Assembly: GCA_032718865.1 (NCBI GenBank)
Contig: JALUTQ010000005.1
Location: forward strand, 2,232,001-2,296,000
Direction of reading: 5' to 3'
DNA: 64,000 nt
Origin: Tilletia caries
Taxonomy: Eukaryota; Basidiomycota; Exobasidiomycetes; Tilletiales; Tilletiaceae
The translations under genes and the position numbers were made by a program. This document shows, piece after piece, positions 54,174 through 64,000 of the stretch (position 1 is the stretch's first letter; every line of letters starts with the position of its first letter). The notes beneath the pieces were generated by a model. That model saw nothing but the letters and a program-made list of their open reading frames with translations, did not search any database and was not told the origin of the DNA.

Positions 54174-56740
54174 ATGTGTCCGCAAGGACACAGCGGTGCG
54201 GGTGGACTGCCGACCACCCCAAGCGTGCAACCTCCTCGACAACAGCGTGGACGAGGCGGCGCAAAGCACCGCAAGACCTGGTCTGGGGGTATTCGTATCC
54301 TAGAGGCCAGTGTCGGCAGAGGCGAACGGAGCACAGAAGCAGCCCTCAGCACCGCAGACCAGATTGGTGCTGATGTGGTGATGCTCCAGGAGCCGCGGTT
54401 ATGGTGGAGCGAGGTGGCTCAAGAATGGGTCCCTCGAAGCTGGCTCAATTATGAAGCCATTCTCCCAACAAACCGGAAAACCAACACGCTCCCCCGCGTG
54501 TTGACATACGTGAAACGAAACCACCCACGCCTTACCTTTGTCTCGATGCAGCAGGTGCTGCTGGAGACGAGTGCGGACATTCTCGTGGTGGATGCGCTCG
54601 GCGCACGAGGCGGACGGGTGCGGCTGGTGAACCTCTACAGTGCACCCCTGAGCGGAAACTGTGTTCGACCCGGTCGCGGTGTACGAGACTTTTCCGCCGC
54701 CACCTTGGCTGCGAACCAGATTGCCACTTTTGTGGCCGGCAATTTCAACGCCCACCACCGCAACTGGAGCGACCCAAGCGCGTGGAACAAGCGGAGCCCG
54801 GCAGGAATCAAGCTGGCCAGCTGAGCGAAGGCTGAGAGCTGGGAACTCGGCCTGGAGCCCGGCAGCATCACCCGGCGCGGAGCAGCGGGCGAGCACGACA
54901 GTGCCTTGGACCTGGTGTTTCTTTCTGCAGCTTTCCGAGAACGGGGTTGGACATACGAGAGCAAGGTGCGCATGAACCTGGCGACAGGCTCGGACCACGT
55001 CCCAGTCATCTTCGAGCTCCTTCCGGCCGAACATCTTCCGGCTCTCACAGACACGCGGCCGCTGAACTTCAAGCGAACCGACTGGAAGCGATTTGCTACC
55101 CTCATACGTGCCCACCGCCCAGCGCTTGATCTACTGGTTACAGCGGTGAAAGCTGCGGACGGAGAAGCAGCGGTTCAAGCAACTCTGGACGATGCTTTTG
55201 TGTCGGTTCAGAAGCTGCTGCAAGGTGCGCTGGAGGAGACCACCCCTAGATGCAAAGGATCCGCCACTGAATTCAAGTTTTGGGATGCGGCGTGCGACCA
55301 GACCCTGCCGGAGCTACGTCTGGCAGAGCTCGATCTTGCGCACGCCAGGAGCGATGGCACTGGAGAGGGAACGGCACGAATGCGGCGTGCCGGTGCGAGC
55401 AAGAGGTTTCGGAAACAAGTGGGTAAAAGCAAGCGGTCTTTCTTTGACGATCGCCTCAACGATCTCAGCGGGAACTCTATATTTGCAGCCATGAAGTGGA
55501 GTGACGGAGCCGCGAGACGACATCGATCGCCCCCGATGGTTGGTGCGGACGGTGCGGTTCGAGTTACCGGCGAAAGCAAGATGCTGCTCCTCCGGGAAGC
55601 ACTCCTCGCACCACCACCACCAACGTCGGCGCGACTCCCGGACCTTCACTCACCCCTCCCCTCGACGCTGGCGGGCGCTCCGCTGCGACTTGAGGAGCTG
55701 CGTAGCGCGGTCTTCGGACACGCCCAAGACAGAGCGTCTGGGCCGGATGATATCCCGTTCCGGGCGCTTCGCGCGGCGTGGCCAGAGCTCGGCGAGCAGC
55801 TCTTTGCCCTGTTCGAGACTGCGCTTGCGATCGACTGGCACCCCCGCCCCTTCCGACAGGCGACGTGGGTTGCGCTGCAGAAGGGGGGCAAACGAGACCC
55901 AACACTGCCGCGCCCGTTCCGTCTCATTGCCCTTCTGCCCACGCTCGGAAAGGTCCTGGAGAAGGTGGTGGCTGTGCGGTTGGCGACGTTGGGCCTTGAG
56001 CATGGATTCATTGCGAGCGAGCAGTTTGGAAGCCTCCTGGGAAGATCGACGGCAGATGCGGCCCTCACTCTCGTACAAGATGTGGAGGCGGGCTGGTCTC
56101 ACGCCCGACCACGAGCGCGGACGGAGGTGTCGACGGCCCCAACTTCGGCGGAGTTCCGGCGGAACTCCGCGCCTCCGCGCTCACTCCGCTCTCAGACTGA
56201 AAACCCAGGGGTTACACAGGGTCTCTCCTATTGAAGGGGTCTCAGAAAACGGAGTCTCGAGTTTCATATCACGTGATCGCTGGTCACGCCGGAGTCGATC
56301 CCTCTTCAAATGATATTTTTCGCCGATTTAAGCATGTAACTCCAAAGTCTGAGACCATGACTTGCGTCGGCAAGTTGGGATCGCGGGAGGCGGAACTCCG
56401 CCGGAGGAAGGCGGACGGAGGTCCCCTCCTTGAAAAACTCAGGCTACCCACCGCGGACGGAGGAGGCGGCCTCGGTGAGGACCACCCTGCTACGGCGGAC
56501 GAAATGATACCGGCGTTGCTGACACCACTGTCTTGGGACTTGGGTGGACGGAATGTTCCGCCCAAAAATGAGCGCGGAGTTGTGGCGGAGGTAGGCGGGC
56601 GGAGGCGCGGAGGCGCGGAGTTCCTCCGCGCCTTTCCTTAGCCGGAATGCGCCTGGACGGAGAATTCTTCCCAATCAGCGCAGTCTCGGTCGGCATTCCG
56701 GAGGGGTCACCTCTCTCACCGATTCTCTACATTCCCTTGG
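54174..56740 (+). pseudogene. LINE ORF2: endonuclease and reverse transcriptase, defective
   Basis: The apurinic-type endonuclease is seen as ADVVMLQEPRLWWSE, VNLYSAPLSG and VAGNFNAHHRNWSD (usually GDFNAHH). The frame has an in-frame TGA at 54822-54824, then continues with ALDLVFLSAAF and GSDHVPVIF. RT follows: ASGPDDIPFRALRAAWPE, RPFRLIALLPTLGKVLEKVV and EQFGSLLGRSTADAAL. About 510 bp of GCGGAG-type repeat (about 56125-56640) then replace the part with the first catalytic Asp. RT resumes as VGIPEGSPLSPILYIPLVA and is cut by the MITE at 56745. The YxDD box is missing. Confidence 0.82.
56125..56640. mobile_element. Degenerate GGCGGAACTCC-type element inside LINE RT
   Basis: GGAACTCCGCGCCTCCGCGC near 56161 is matched by its inverse near 56605. 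ATCACGTGATCG occurs at about 56267. The outermost ends are not clear, and RT sequence seems to be lost at this point. Confidence 0.5.
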
Positions 56741-56744
56741 TCGC

Positions 56745-57431
56745 CAGTGTTGAACATTATACTATAGTATACTGTTTTCAGGGGCTCGGGTAGTATACTC
56801 CATACTACCTTTGGTCGTCGGGAGGGCGAAGGTAGTATGTAGGATAGGATAGTATGGTAGTATTTCCTATAATACTGCGATACTCCAAGGCCAAAAAGGG
56901 GTAGTACTATAGTACTATGATATTACTACTATAGTATGCGCAAATTTTTCCATCATACTATAGTAGTAGTATAATACTTAAATACTTCCTTCTCAAACGC
57001 AATCCAGGCAAAGAGAATATATCATAGTAGTGCTATACTAGTGTTATAGTAATAGTATATGCATACTATAGTGCTACCATATACTATCGTAGAAGTATAG
57101 TATCATTGACAGGTAGTATAGTATACTGATGAGCATATATATACTATGGTGCTAATTTATACTATCGTAGGAGTATAGTATAATTTTTAGGGAGTATAGT
57201 ATAATTTTCAGGGAGTATAGTATGCTATAGGTATACTATAGTACTTTGAGACGACGTGCTCGGGGTCTCGGACCAAAATCGGTACTATAGTATACTATAA
57301 CCTCCGCCAGATTTTGAAATAGTATATTAAAAAAATCCCGGGACCCGATAGTATATAGTATGTTCTTGCAAATGGTATATAAACTATAGTATATAGGAAT
57401 ACTCCATACTCCAATAGTATGTTCAACACTG
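56745..57431. mobile_element. MITE family I (CAGTGTTGAACAT ends, TACTATAG words), left copy
   Basis: The ends CAGTGTTGAACAT and ATGTTCAACACTG are flanked by TTGGTCGC and TTTGTCGC (7 of 8 identical). The interior is TACTATAGTA words. It inserted into the LINE RT. Confidence 0.85.
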
Positions 57432-58027
57432 TTTGTCGCGCCTCTCCATCGCCTCTTCGGACCGGCTGCGGCTAAGGATCTTTCCGGAGTAGATCCCCGG
57501 AGCCTGGACTCCGGGGCGACGCTCCGCTCAGCTCCGCGCTCCGCAAAATTTCTGGTGATCAGCTGGCGAGCACTCCGTGCTCCGTCGAAGTTGCGGTTGC
57601 GCGCAAGAATCTACTCCGTGCTCCGTATATTTTTCATAAGCGGACTCCGTGCTCCGCAAAATAGCTCCGCGGACTCCGGGTACTCCGGGATGTCATGAAA
57701 CGAGTTCAACATGGGCTCAGGAGAAGGTCAAATCTCATCGAAACAGTTCAATCGCAGCTTTAGAAGTCTATATCATTTCTTTCCAAGGGTTTACTGCCCC
57801 AAAAAGCTGAAATACACAGTATTTCGACCTGATTCGGCCGAGAAATCCCTCAAAAACCGGTCACGTGACTCAGTTTTTGGCCATCACGTGATTCACTTCG
57901 CCATCCCCGGAGTTCGACGGACTCCGGGGTCTGCTCCGTACTCCGGGGCTTTTTTGACAATGCAAGCAAACTCACTCCGTGCTCCGGGACCGGTGGGAGG
58001 TTCTTCGGCAGGAACGTCTGCAGGAAC

Positions 58028-58642
58028 CAAGGCTCGGCAACTATCTTCACTATGTAACTATGATAACTATATAGTTATAACTAATAGTGATAACTTGACT
58101 ATACTTTGGGCGGCGAAGCCGCCTAGAAAAAATAGTAGCTATAACTTTTTCAGATCGGCGCGGAGTAACTAATAGTTGAAATAGTTATGCAAAATCGCAC
58201 TTGGCTGATATAGCCACTAGATAGTCACTATGTAGTAGCTCCAGCTACTCCTAGTCACATATAGTCGCTATTTCAGTTACTCATAGCCACATATAGTGAC
58301 TATTTCACCCAAATGTAACTTTTTGTGTTGGACAGGGGCTGGTTGAGACAGCTGCTGGATAGTTATTATATAGTAGTTCCAGTCACTTATAGCCACATGT
58401 AGTGACTATGTCGATCTCACTTCGTGCTGAACCAGTCACAGGTAGCTACTGGAGGTGACTATAGTGGCTATTTCAGCGAAAAAGCCAACGAAATTTTTGC
58501 ATGGCTGAAATAGTAACTATTAGTTTTTATAGTAGCTATATCTCACTTGACTATACTATTTCCCGCCGAGGTGACCACTCACTATAACTTGACTATACTA
58601 TTTCGCAGAAAAGTGGTAACTCTAGTAGCTTGCCGAGCCTTG
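58028..58642. mobile_element. MITE family A, copy 3
   Basis: 615 bp in the same orientation as copy 1 and very similar to it. The perfect 8-bp duplication is GCAGGAAC (58020-58027, 58643-58650). The opposite palindrome arm has the unoccupied site near 60624-60645. Confidence 0.9.
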
Positions 58643-58740
58643 GCAGGAACGTCTGGTCGGGCTGTTCAGCAGGGTCAGCGGCGGGCCGGCAAGTCGATAT
58701 CGATGCGCTCGTGTTTTCCAAAAAAATTCTCCCAGGAGTC

Positions 58741-58832
58741 AGGACCCGATAGTGTATAGAATGTTTTTGCAGATAGTATATATACTATAGTATATAGGAA
58801 CACTCCATACTCCAATAGTATGTTCAACACTG
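58741..58832. mobile_element. Solo end of MITE family I
   Basis: About 90 bp match the inner end of family I (compare 57347-57431) and stop at CAACACTG (58832). CCTGTCCC follows; see the split target duplication. Confidence 0.75.
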
Positions 58833-58849
58833 CCTGTCCCCCTTTTTTT

Positions 58850-59025
58850 CCTTCTTCCTTCTTCCTTCTTCCTTCTTCCTTCTTCCTTCTTCCTTCTTCC
58901 TTCTTCCTTCTTCCTTCTTCCTTCTTCCTTCTTCCTTCTTCCTTCTTCCTTCTTCCTTCTTCCTTCTTCCTTCTTTCTTCTTTCTTCTTTCTTCTTTCTT
59001 TTTTCTTCTTTCTTCCATTTACACC
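58850..59025. repeat. CTTCCTT microsatellite
   Basis: About 170 bp of a 7-base CTTCCTT tandem array, changing to TTTCTTC units at the right. Confidence 0.9.
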
Positions 59026-59249
59026 CGCACTGTTTGTCCCACTTTTCTTATCACACCCGCTCTGCTTGTCCCACTTTTTTACTATCAAGTGTCGACTACC
59101 CCCGTTCCTATGTCACTGATTTGACTGTGTCTGTACTTAGATAAGGTTGTGTCGACAGAGTGACTGGCACAGTGGCACCGCGCAGTGTGCTGCGCACTGC
59201 TGCGCATTGCTGCGCACCAGGGAAACCTGATTTCAAACTATCCTCAAGA

Positions 59250-59770
59250 AAACACGTCAAGTATCTCGGTTACTCAAACGCCTGAACCACCTGTCCGGCA
59301 GGCCTCCGCGCATGCTCCTGTTAGAGAATTCGCCGTCCCGGATTCTGAGTCTGTTCTTCGCGACCGTCAAAACGACCGCCTCCGACGCGCAGGACTCCTT
59401 CCGCCTCGTGCAAGTGAGGTACGTCAACAAACTCGTGCGTCGGCACCGGCTCCAGGCCGCGTGTCGATCGCTCCACACACGGCAAGACACCAGAGTGTTC
59501 CCTCGACACCCATACTCTACGGCATCGACAGGAAGATCTCGGAGATCATGAGACATGAATTCGACCGGCCAAGACGACGACGACGTCCCGGGCGACAAGT
59601 CGGAGCTCACTCGTGCCGGCATCAAGATGACCTCTCCCGAGAAATGGAAGGGTGATCGATCACTCCAACTATTTACCGACTGGGTTCACTCGGTAGCCCA
59701 CTACTTCAAGGTCCACGCCCCACTTTCAGAACGCCTCAAGGTCAATCTTATCGGCGGTTACCTTCTCTTA
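59250..59770 (+). pseudogene. Retrotransposon Gag-like fragment
   Basis: From ATG 59555 the frame reads MNSTGQDDDDVPGD, MTSPEKWKGDRSLQLFTDW, VHSVAHYFKVHAPLSE and RLKVNLIGGYL, the start of a retroelement Gag domain. Upstream in another frame, VRQQTRASAPAPGRVS and YGIDRKISEIM may be its N-terminal part. It breaks off near 59770. Confidence 0.5.
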
Positions 59771-60570
59771 TCCTTCACGAGACGACGAATTTCGGTATCA
59801 CAGAAGGCGCGAAGCCTTCGCGCCAGCAGAACGTATATCGTAGCCTTGGCTCCTTTGTTTGATTTATGATCCGCAACGGAAATGGCCGCGGGTACGGCCG
59901 AAGCTGAACCAGTCCACTGGATGACGAAGGCGCCTCGGACGAGCCTTTCTTGTGCGACCACGATACTCCGATTCTGAAATCCGTGTAGACCCTGTCCAGA
60001 GACTCGTTGGGGTTCATTCGCTTGATTACTGTGTCCATGACTGTGTTTGCCAGATGAGATCCGATTGAAACTGGTGTCAGGTCGCTGTCGGGATGGGCCA
60101 TGATTGCAAACGTTGTGAAGCTGTAGTCGTCTTCGACGTTCTTTATGAAGTTGAGAAGTTTCTTTTGAATCTTTCGCATGTCCTTCTTGACCTGTTTTAG
60201 AGGAACCGCTGTCTCTTTGTCGACCGCAGCAGGCAGATCCTCCGCGTCTTCCTCCGTTCTGGATGTGCCAGAAGTAGGCAGGTTCTCCGCATCCACATCG
60301 ATCCCGGCCGCCTCTTTTACTCTAGACGCCTCCGCTTTGTGCGCCTGGTACGCATTCTTGATATCTGCGGGTTTGTTCTTCTTGACGAGTCGTTGATACG
60401 TGTTCCATTCATTTCCCTTCTTCAGGTGGGGTTGATCTGCTCGGCAAGCGCGTCGGACCGTCAACTTCTCGACACCTGCAATCTTCGCCAGGGCCTCAAT
60501 GTTCTTGTCATGACCTTTTTGCACCTGCTGGATTTGCTTCGCATACTTGCGTCTCCAGTGCCCCGAGCGC
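59758..60570 (-). pseudogene. Unrecognised gene fragment inside the palindrome
   Basis: The minus strand reads WRRKYAKQIQQVQKGHDKNI, EALAKIAGVEKLTVRRACR, NTYQRLVKKNKPADIKNAYQ, then NVEDDYSFTTFAIMAHPDSD and IGSHLANTVMDT. From there either a one-base shift or a 56-nt intron (GTAATC...TTTCAG) leads to NRSIVVAQERLVRGAFVIQW and ATIYVLLARRLRAF, ending at 59758. The N-terminus reads into the arm of the F palindrome. I recognise no family. Confidence 0.5.
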
Positions 60571-61896
60571 ATCGATATCGACTTGCCGGCCCGCCGCTGA
60601 CCCTGCTGAAGAGCCCGACCAGACGTTCCTGCAGACGTTCCTGCCGAAGAACCTCCCACCGGTCCCGGAGCACGGAGTGAGTTTGCTTGCATTGTCAAAA
60701 AAGCCCCGGAGTACGGAGCAGACCCCGGAGTCCGTCGAACTCCGGGGATGGCGAAGTGAATCACGTGATGGCCAAAACTGAGTCACGTGACCGGTTTTTG
60801 AGGGATTTCTCGGCCGAATCAGGTCGAAATACTGTGTATTTCAGCTTTTTGGGGCAGTAAACCCTTGGAAAGAAATGATATAGACTTCTAAAGCTGCGAT
60901 TGAACTGTTTCGATGAGATTTGACCTTCTCCTGAGCCCATGTTGGACTCGTTTCATGACATCCCGGAGTACCCGGAGTCCGCGGAGCTATTTTGCGGAGC
61001 ACGGAGTCCGCTTATGAAAAATATACGGAGCACGGAGTAGATTCTTGCGCGCAACCGCAACTTCGACGGAGCACGGAGTGCTCGCCAGCTGATCACCAGA
61101 AATTTTGCGGAGCGCGGAGCTGAGCGGAGCGTCGCCCCGGAGTCCAGGCTCCGGGGATCTACTCCGGAAAGATCCTTAGCCGCAGCCGGTCCGAAGAGGC
61201 GATGGAGTCTTGGAGAGGCGCGACAAACAGTGTTGAACATACTATTGGAGTATGGAGTATTCCTATATACTATAGTTTATATACCATTTGCAAAAACATA
61301 CTATATACTATCGGGTCCCGGGATTTTTTTTATATACTATTTCAAAATCTGGCGGAGGTTATAGTATACTATAGTACCGATTTTGGTCCGAGACCCCGAG
61401 CACGTCGTCTCAAAGTACTATAGTATACCTATAGCATACTATACTCCCTGAAAATTATACTATACTCCCTAAAAATTATACTATACTCCTACGATAGTAT
61501 AAATTAGCACCATAGTATATATATGCTCATCAGTATACTATACTACCTGTCAATGATACTATACTTCTACGATAGTATATGGTAGCACTATAGTATGCAT
61601 ATACTATTACTATAACACTAGTATAGCACTACTATGATATATTCTCTTTGCCTGGATTGCGTTTGAGAAGGAAGTATTTAAGTATTATACTACTACTATA
61701 GTATGATGGAAAATTTGCGCATACTATAGTAGTAATATCATAGTACTATAGTACTACCCCTTTTTGGCCTTGGAGTATCGCAGTATTATAGGAAATACTA
61801 CCATACTATCCTATCCTACATACTACCTTCGCCCTCCCGACGACCAAAGGTAGTATGGAGTATACTACCCGAGCCCCTGAAAACAGTATACTATAA

Positions 61897-63264
61897 CAAG
61901 GCTCGGCAACTTACCTAACTGCAACTGCGGGTAAGTTAACTTAATCTAGTTAAACTGTGACTAAACTGCGGGCGGCGGAGCCTCCGGAAAAATTAAGTCA
62001 ACTTAAACTGTTTGGGCCCGGACACGGTAACTTATAGTCACTAAAAGTTGCCGTTCGCAAGCCGACGATGTGACCCAACTTACAGTTACTTACAGCTACT
62101 TACCGTGCGAACTTATAGCTACTTATAGTCACTTACAGTTACTTAAAGTTACTCACAGTGCGCACAGTAACTAATCACAACTATAGTAGTCAACTATTAA
62201 TAACTGTATCCGGTAACTAACATTAACTGGAACAATTAACTATTAGCAACTGTGCCCACAGTTACTAATAATAACTGTAATAAGTAACTAAAAATAACTA
62301 AAAAGCATGAGTCTTTGGAGGTAGTCAAGAGAGGAAACATGTACGAGCGGGCTCGGAGGCGGCAAAGTACGTACCTAAAGGCAAACTGGAATAGTACCAG
62401 ACATCTTGAGGTAGATACCGCGTGAATTGGGTGACTGAGACGAGATTAAGTTACTATAAATAACTGTAAGTAACGTATAGTGACAGGCGCAAAATTAAGT
62501 TAACTGTAATGATAGTAAGTGGCTAAACTGTGACTAAACTAAACTGCGGGCGCCGGCGCCGTGCTCCAACTTAAACTAAACTAAACTGCGGACCAAAAAT
62601 GGACAACTTATAATAACTGGCCGCAGAGGTCGGCGTGGGTATGGGTACATCTTGGGTATACCCAGTACCTACCCTGTGGGTACAGGTACGGTATTGGGTA
62701 TGGGGTTCGCTATACCCAAGAGGTTGGGTATATGGGTATGACCTGAGTATACCCACCATACCTGATCTGTACCCATCTTGTACCCATCTGAATGTTCTCC
62801 CTGGTATACGCAGGTATAACTTGGGTATACGCAGGTATATCTTGGGTACACGTAGGTATAACCTGGGTATACGCAGGTATAATCTGGGTATGCACAGGGT
62901 ATTCCAGGTATAAACAGAGCCTTGCTTGGGTATACTTGCATATACTTGAGTATAATTATGGAATGCAAGGTATACGGTATACCTAGGTACAAGAGAACAA
63001 TCTGGGTATGTGTACAAAAAAGGTCAGAAGCCAGACAAGATGGGTATACCTAGGTATACCCAGGTTCAACGCAGGTAAACGTAGGTAAATACAATCTAAA
63101 AATGGCCAAAAAATCGGTTGATTACATAAGCAGGTATACCTTGAGTATACCCTCGGGTATGGGTATGGGTCTCGTCGGGAAAAAGGGTATACCCTCGGGT
63201 ATGGGTATGGGACCTCAAATACCCAATACCTAACCCATGCCGACCTCTGACTGGCCGAGCCTTG
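61897..63264. mobile_element. MITE family D (CAAGGCTCGGC ends, GTTAACT words)
   Basis: The ends share CAAGGCTCGGC with family A, but the interior is built of AACTTA, GTTAACT and AGTAACTA words. It lies inside a family I copy; ACTATA occurs on both sides. It contains the family E element (62624-63249). Confidence 0.78.
62624..63249. mobile_element. MITE family E (CAGAGGTCGGC ends, GGGTATA words)
   Basis: The ends CAGAGGTCGGC and GCCGACCTCTG carry a perfect 8-bp duplication, ACTGGCCG (62616-62623, 63250-63257). The interior is GGGTATACC and AGGTATA words. Confidence 0.88.
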
Positions 63265-63291
63265 TTAACTATAGTATAATATTCAACACTG

Positions 63292-63559
63292 GGGACAGGC
63301 AGTGCGCGAGTCAATGAGAAAGATGAGAAGGTGAATGGTGATTGCGCCCTACGGCTACCGTGCGGGTGGTGCACGGGAGAGGAAGTCAGGGATAGGGGCA
63401 AGTTAGTGAAAGAAGATGAAACGGTGATTGCGGCATTGCGCCCTGCAGGTTACGTGCGGGTGGTGCACGGACGCTCGACGCGCGTCGCCGGAAATAGCGG
63501 CTAGTGGGTGGAGAGTGAGGAAATAAACGTGAGGCGAAAAGAATTGATAACCAAAAGGT
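63292..63559. repeat. Imperfect direct repeat, GTGCGGGTGGTGCACGG
   Basis: The unit GATTGCGCCCT...GTGCGGGTGGTGCACGG occurs twice (about 63341-63377 and 63427-63470). No gene is seen. Confidence 0.5.
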
Positions 63560-63640
63560 CTCCGAAAAAAGGATTCAAACACACGACCTTTTGTCGACAC
63601 AAATTTTAGCCAACCATATTACCAACTAGACTATGCAGTC
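63560..63640 (-). ncRNA. tRNA-like relic with A and B boxes
   Basis: On the minus strand TAGTCTAGTTGG fits a Pol III A box and GTTTGAATCC fits a B box, spaced about 50 bases apart. The T arm and acceptor stem do not pair, so it is a decayed tRNA or the head of a tRNA-derived SINE, not a working tRNA. Confidence 0.35.
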
Positions 63641-64000
63641 ATAAGTTGGAAACAATAGCCAGTTGGTCATTATACACCACCATGCTCAAACCCATTATTC
63701 TCTAAGTGATGGTGCAACAACAATTCAGCATTGATGCCCACACTACTATGAACGTTGAGGAAGACTAATACGAACTAACAGAAATAGTAATCTGGGATAA
63801 CTAGTAGAATGCAGAAGAGTGGCTACGACTGATCAGCACACTCAGCCGTAATTCTTACAGGAAGAGAGAAGTAGCACGACATTGCGCAATGATGAGGGAG
63901 CAGGAAGGGAGAAGACGCGTGGCGAGTGCGTGGCGCGAGCGCGGGAAATCGAACTGGCAGAAGTGAGTCTGAGGAGTCTGGTCACGAGCTGGAGCCACCC
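63641..64000. other. Right edge, no supported gene
   Basis: I see no repeat family, splice pattern or domain in these last 360 bases. Confidence 0.4.

Larger units (their letters stand above)
57473..61178. mobile_element. MITE family F, copy d, as a palindrome around captured DNA
   Basis: It starts TAAGGATCTTTCCGG (57473) and ends with the inverse (61178). The left arm, 57473-58711 without the family A insertion, and the right arm, 60565-61178, are inverted copies of about 620 bp. Each corresponds to the same half of the normal 700-bp element. The flanks are also inverse copies (GCTGCGGC / GCCGCAGC), not a direct duplication. The centre holds foreign DNA. Confidence 0.8.
61228..63291. mobile_element. 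MITE family I, right copy, interrupted by family D
   Basis: This is the inverted counterpart of 56745-57431. It begins CAGTGTTGAACATAC, is split at 61897-63264, and ends ATTCAACACTG at 63291. Its flanks, GCGACAAA (61220-61227) and GGGACAGG (63292-63299), do not match, so it is a recombinant. Confidence 0.8.

Noticed and set aside
58824..59088. Open frames of Arg/Lys/Glu or Leu/Pro/Ser repeats
   Set aside because: They are translations of the CTTCCTT microsatellite.
62571..63017. Frames rich in Tyr/Thr/Pro repeats
   Set aside because: They are translations of the GGGTATA word array in MITE family E.
63560..63640. Functional tRNA on the minus strand
   Set aside because: A and B boxes fit, but the T stem and acceptor stem do not pair.

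Overview
This is a nuclear contig fragment from a fungus, most likely a basidiomycete. The evidence is short GT-AG introns (about 40-110 nt), G/C-rich third codon positions in the host genes, long pyrimidine-rich promoters, nuclear genes for mitochondrial ribosomal proteins, and transposons of fungal type. I could not place it to genus.

The window has two very different parts. A host-gene block (about 1-9 kb upstream of the first transposon, and 20.2-26.5 kb) holds: the end of a probable secreted-protein gene at the left edge (1-523, minus); a serine-rich protein with two KEN-box degrons (5039-6721, plus); a divergent pair of mitochondrial ribosomal protein genes, uL3m (7270-8463, minus) and uS15m (8729-10102, plus, one intron); a 1717-residue protein with repeated beta-rich modules (20297-25651, plus, two introns); and a tRNA-Val(UAC) gene (26387-26460). 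These genes read cleanly through, except the one at the left edge.

The rest is a transposon graveyard with deep nesting. From left to right: two small inverted-repeat elements (1303-2031, 2490-2937); a 5.3 kb Mutator-like (MULE) element with a perfect 9-bp target duplication (10216-15541), carrying two smaller insertions; a PIF/Harbinger element (15559-19694) whose transposase is split by a MITE; a second Harbinger pair (26557-29877); an 8.1 kb Ty3/Gypsy retrotransposon with nearly identical LTRs (30338-38452), itself split by a MITE; a related solo LTR (39622-39860); an aquaglyceroporin pseudogene (about 41.3-42.2 kb); an unrecognised minus-strand gene cut by two elements (42.2-46.6 kb); a helicase fragment; a GIY-YIG nuclease gene beside a 392-bp direct duplication (48.2-52.4 kb); a Tad/I-type LINE fragment (53.75-56.74 kb); and a giant palindrome (56.7-63.3 kb).

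The most distinctive feature is a group of at least eight families of short elements. They have hAT-like terminal inverted repeats and, in most copies, 8-bp target duplications. Their interiors are built almost entirely from one short word per family (GACTATAG, GTTAACT, GGGTATA, TACTATAG, CGGAGTAC and so on). They insert into each other and into every larger transposon here, which gives a relative insertion history. Two unusual points in the Gypsy element deserve attention: gag and pol are joined by what looks like a spliceosomal intron, and the C-terminal half of RNase H lies after the integrase, next to the 3' LTR.
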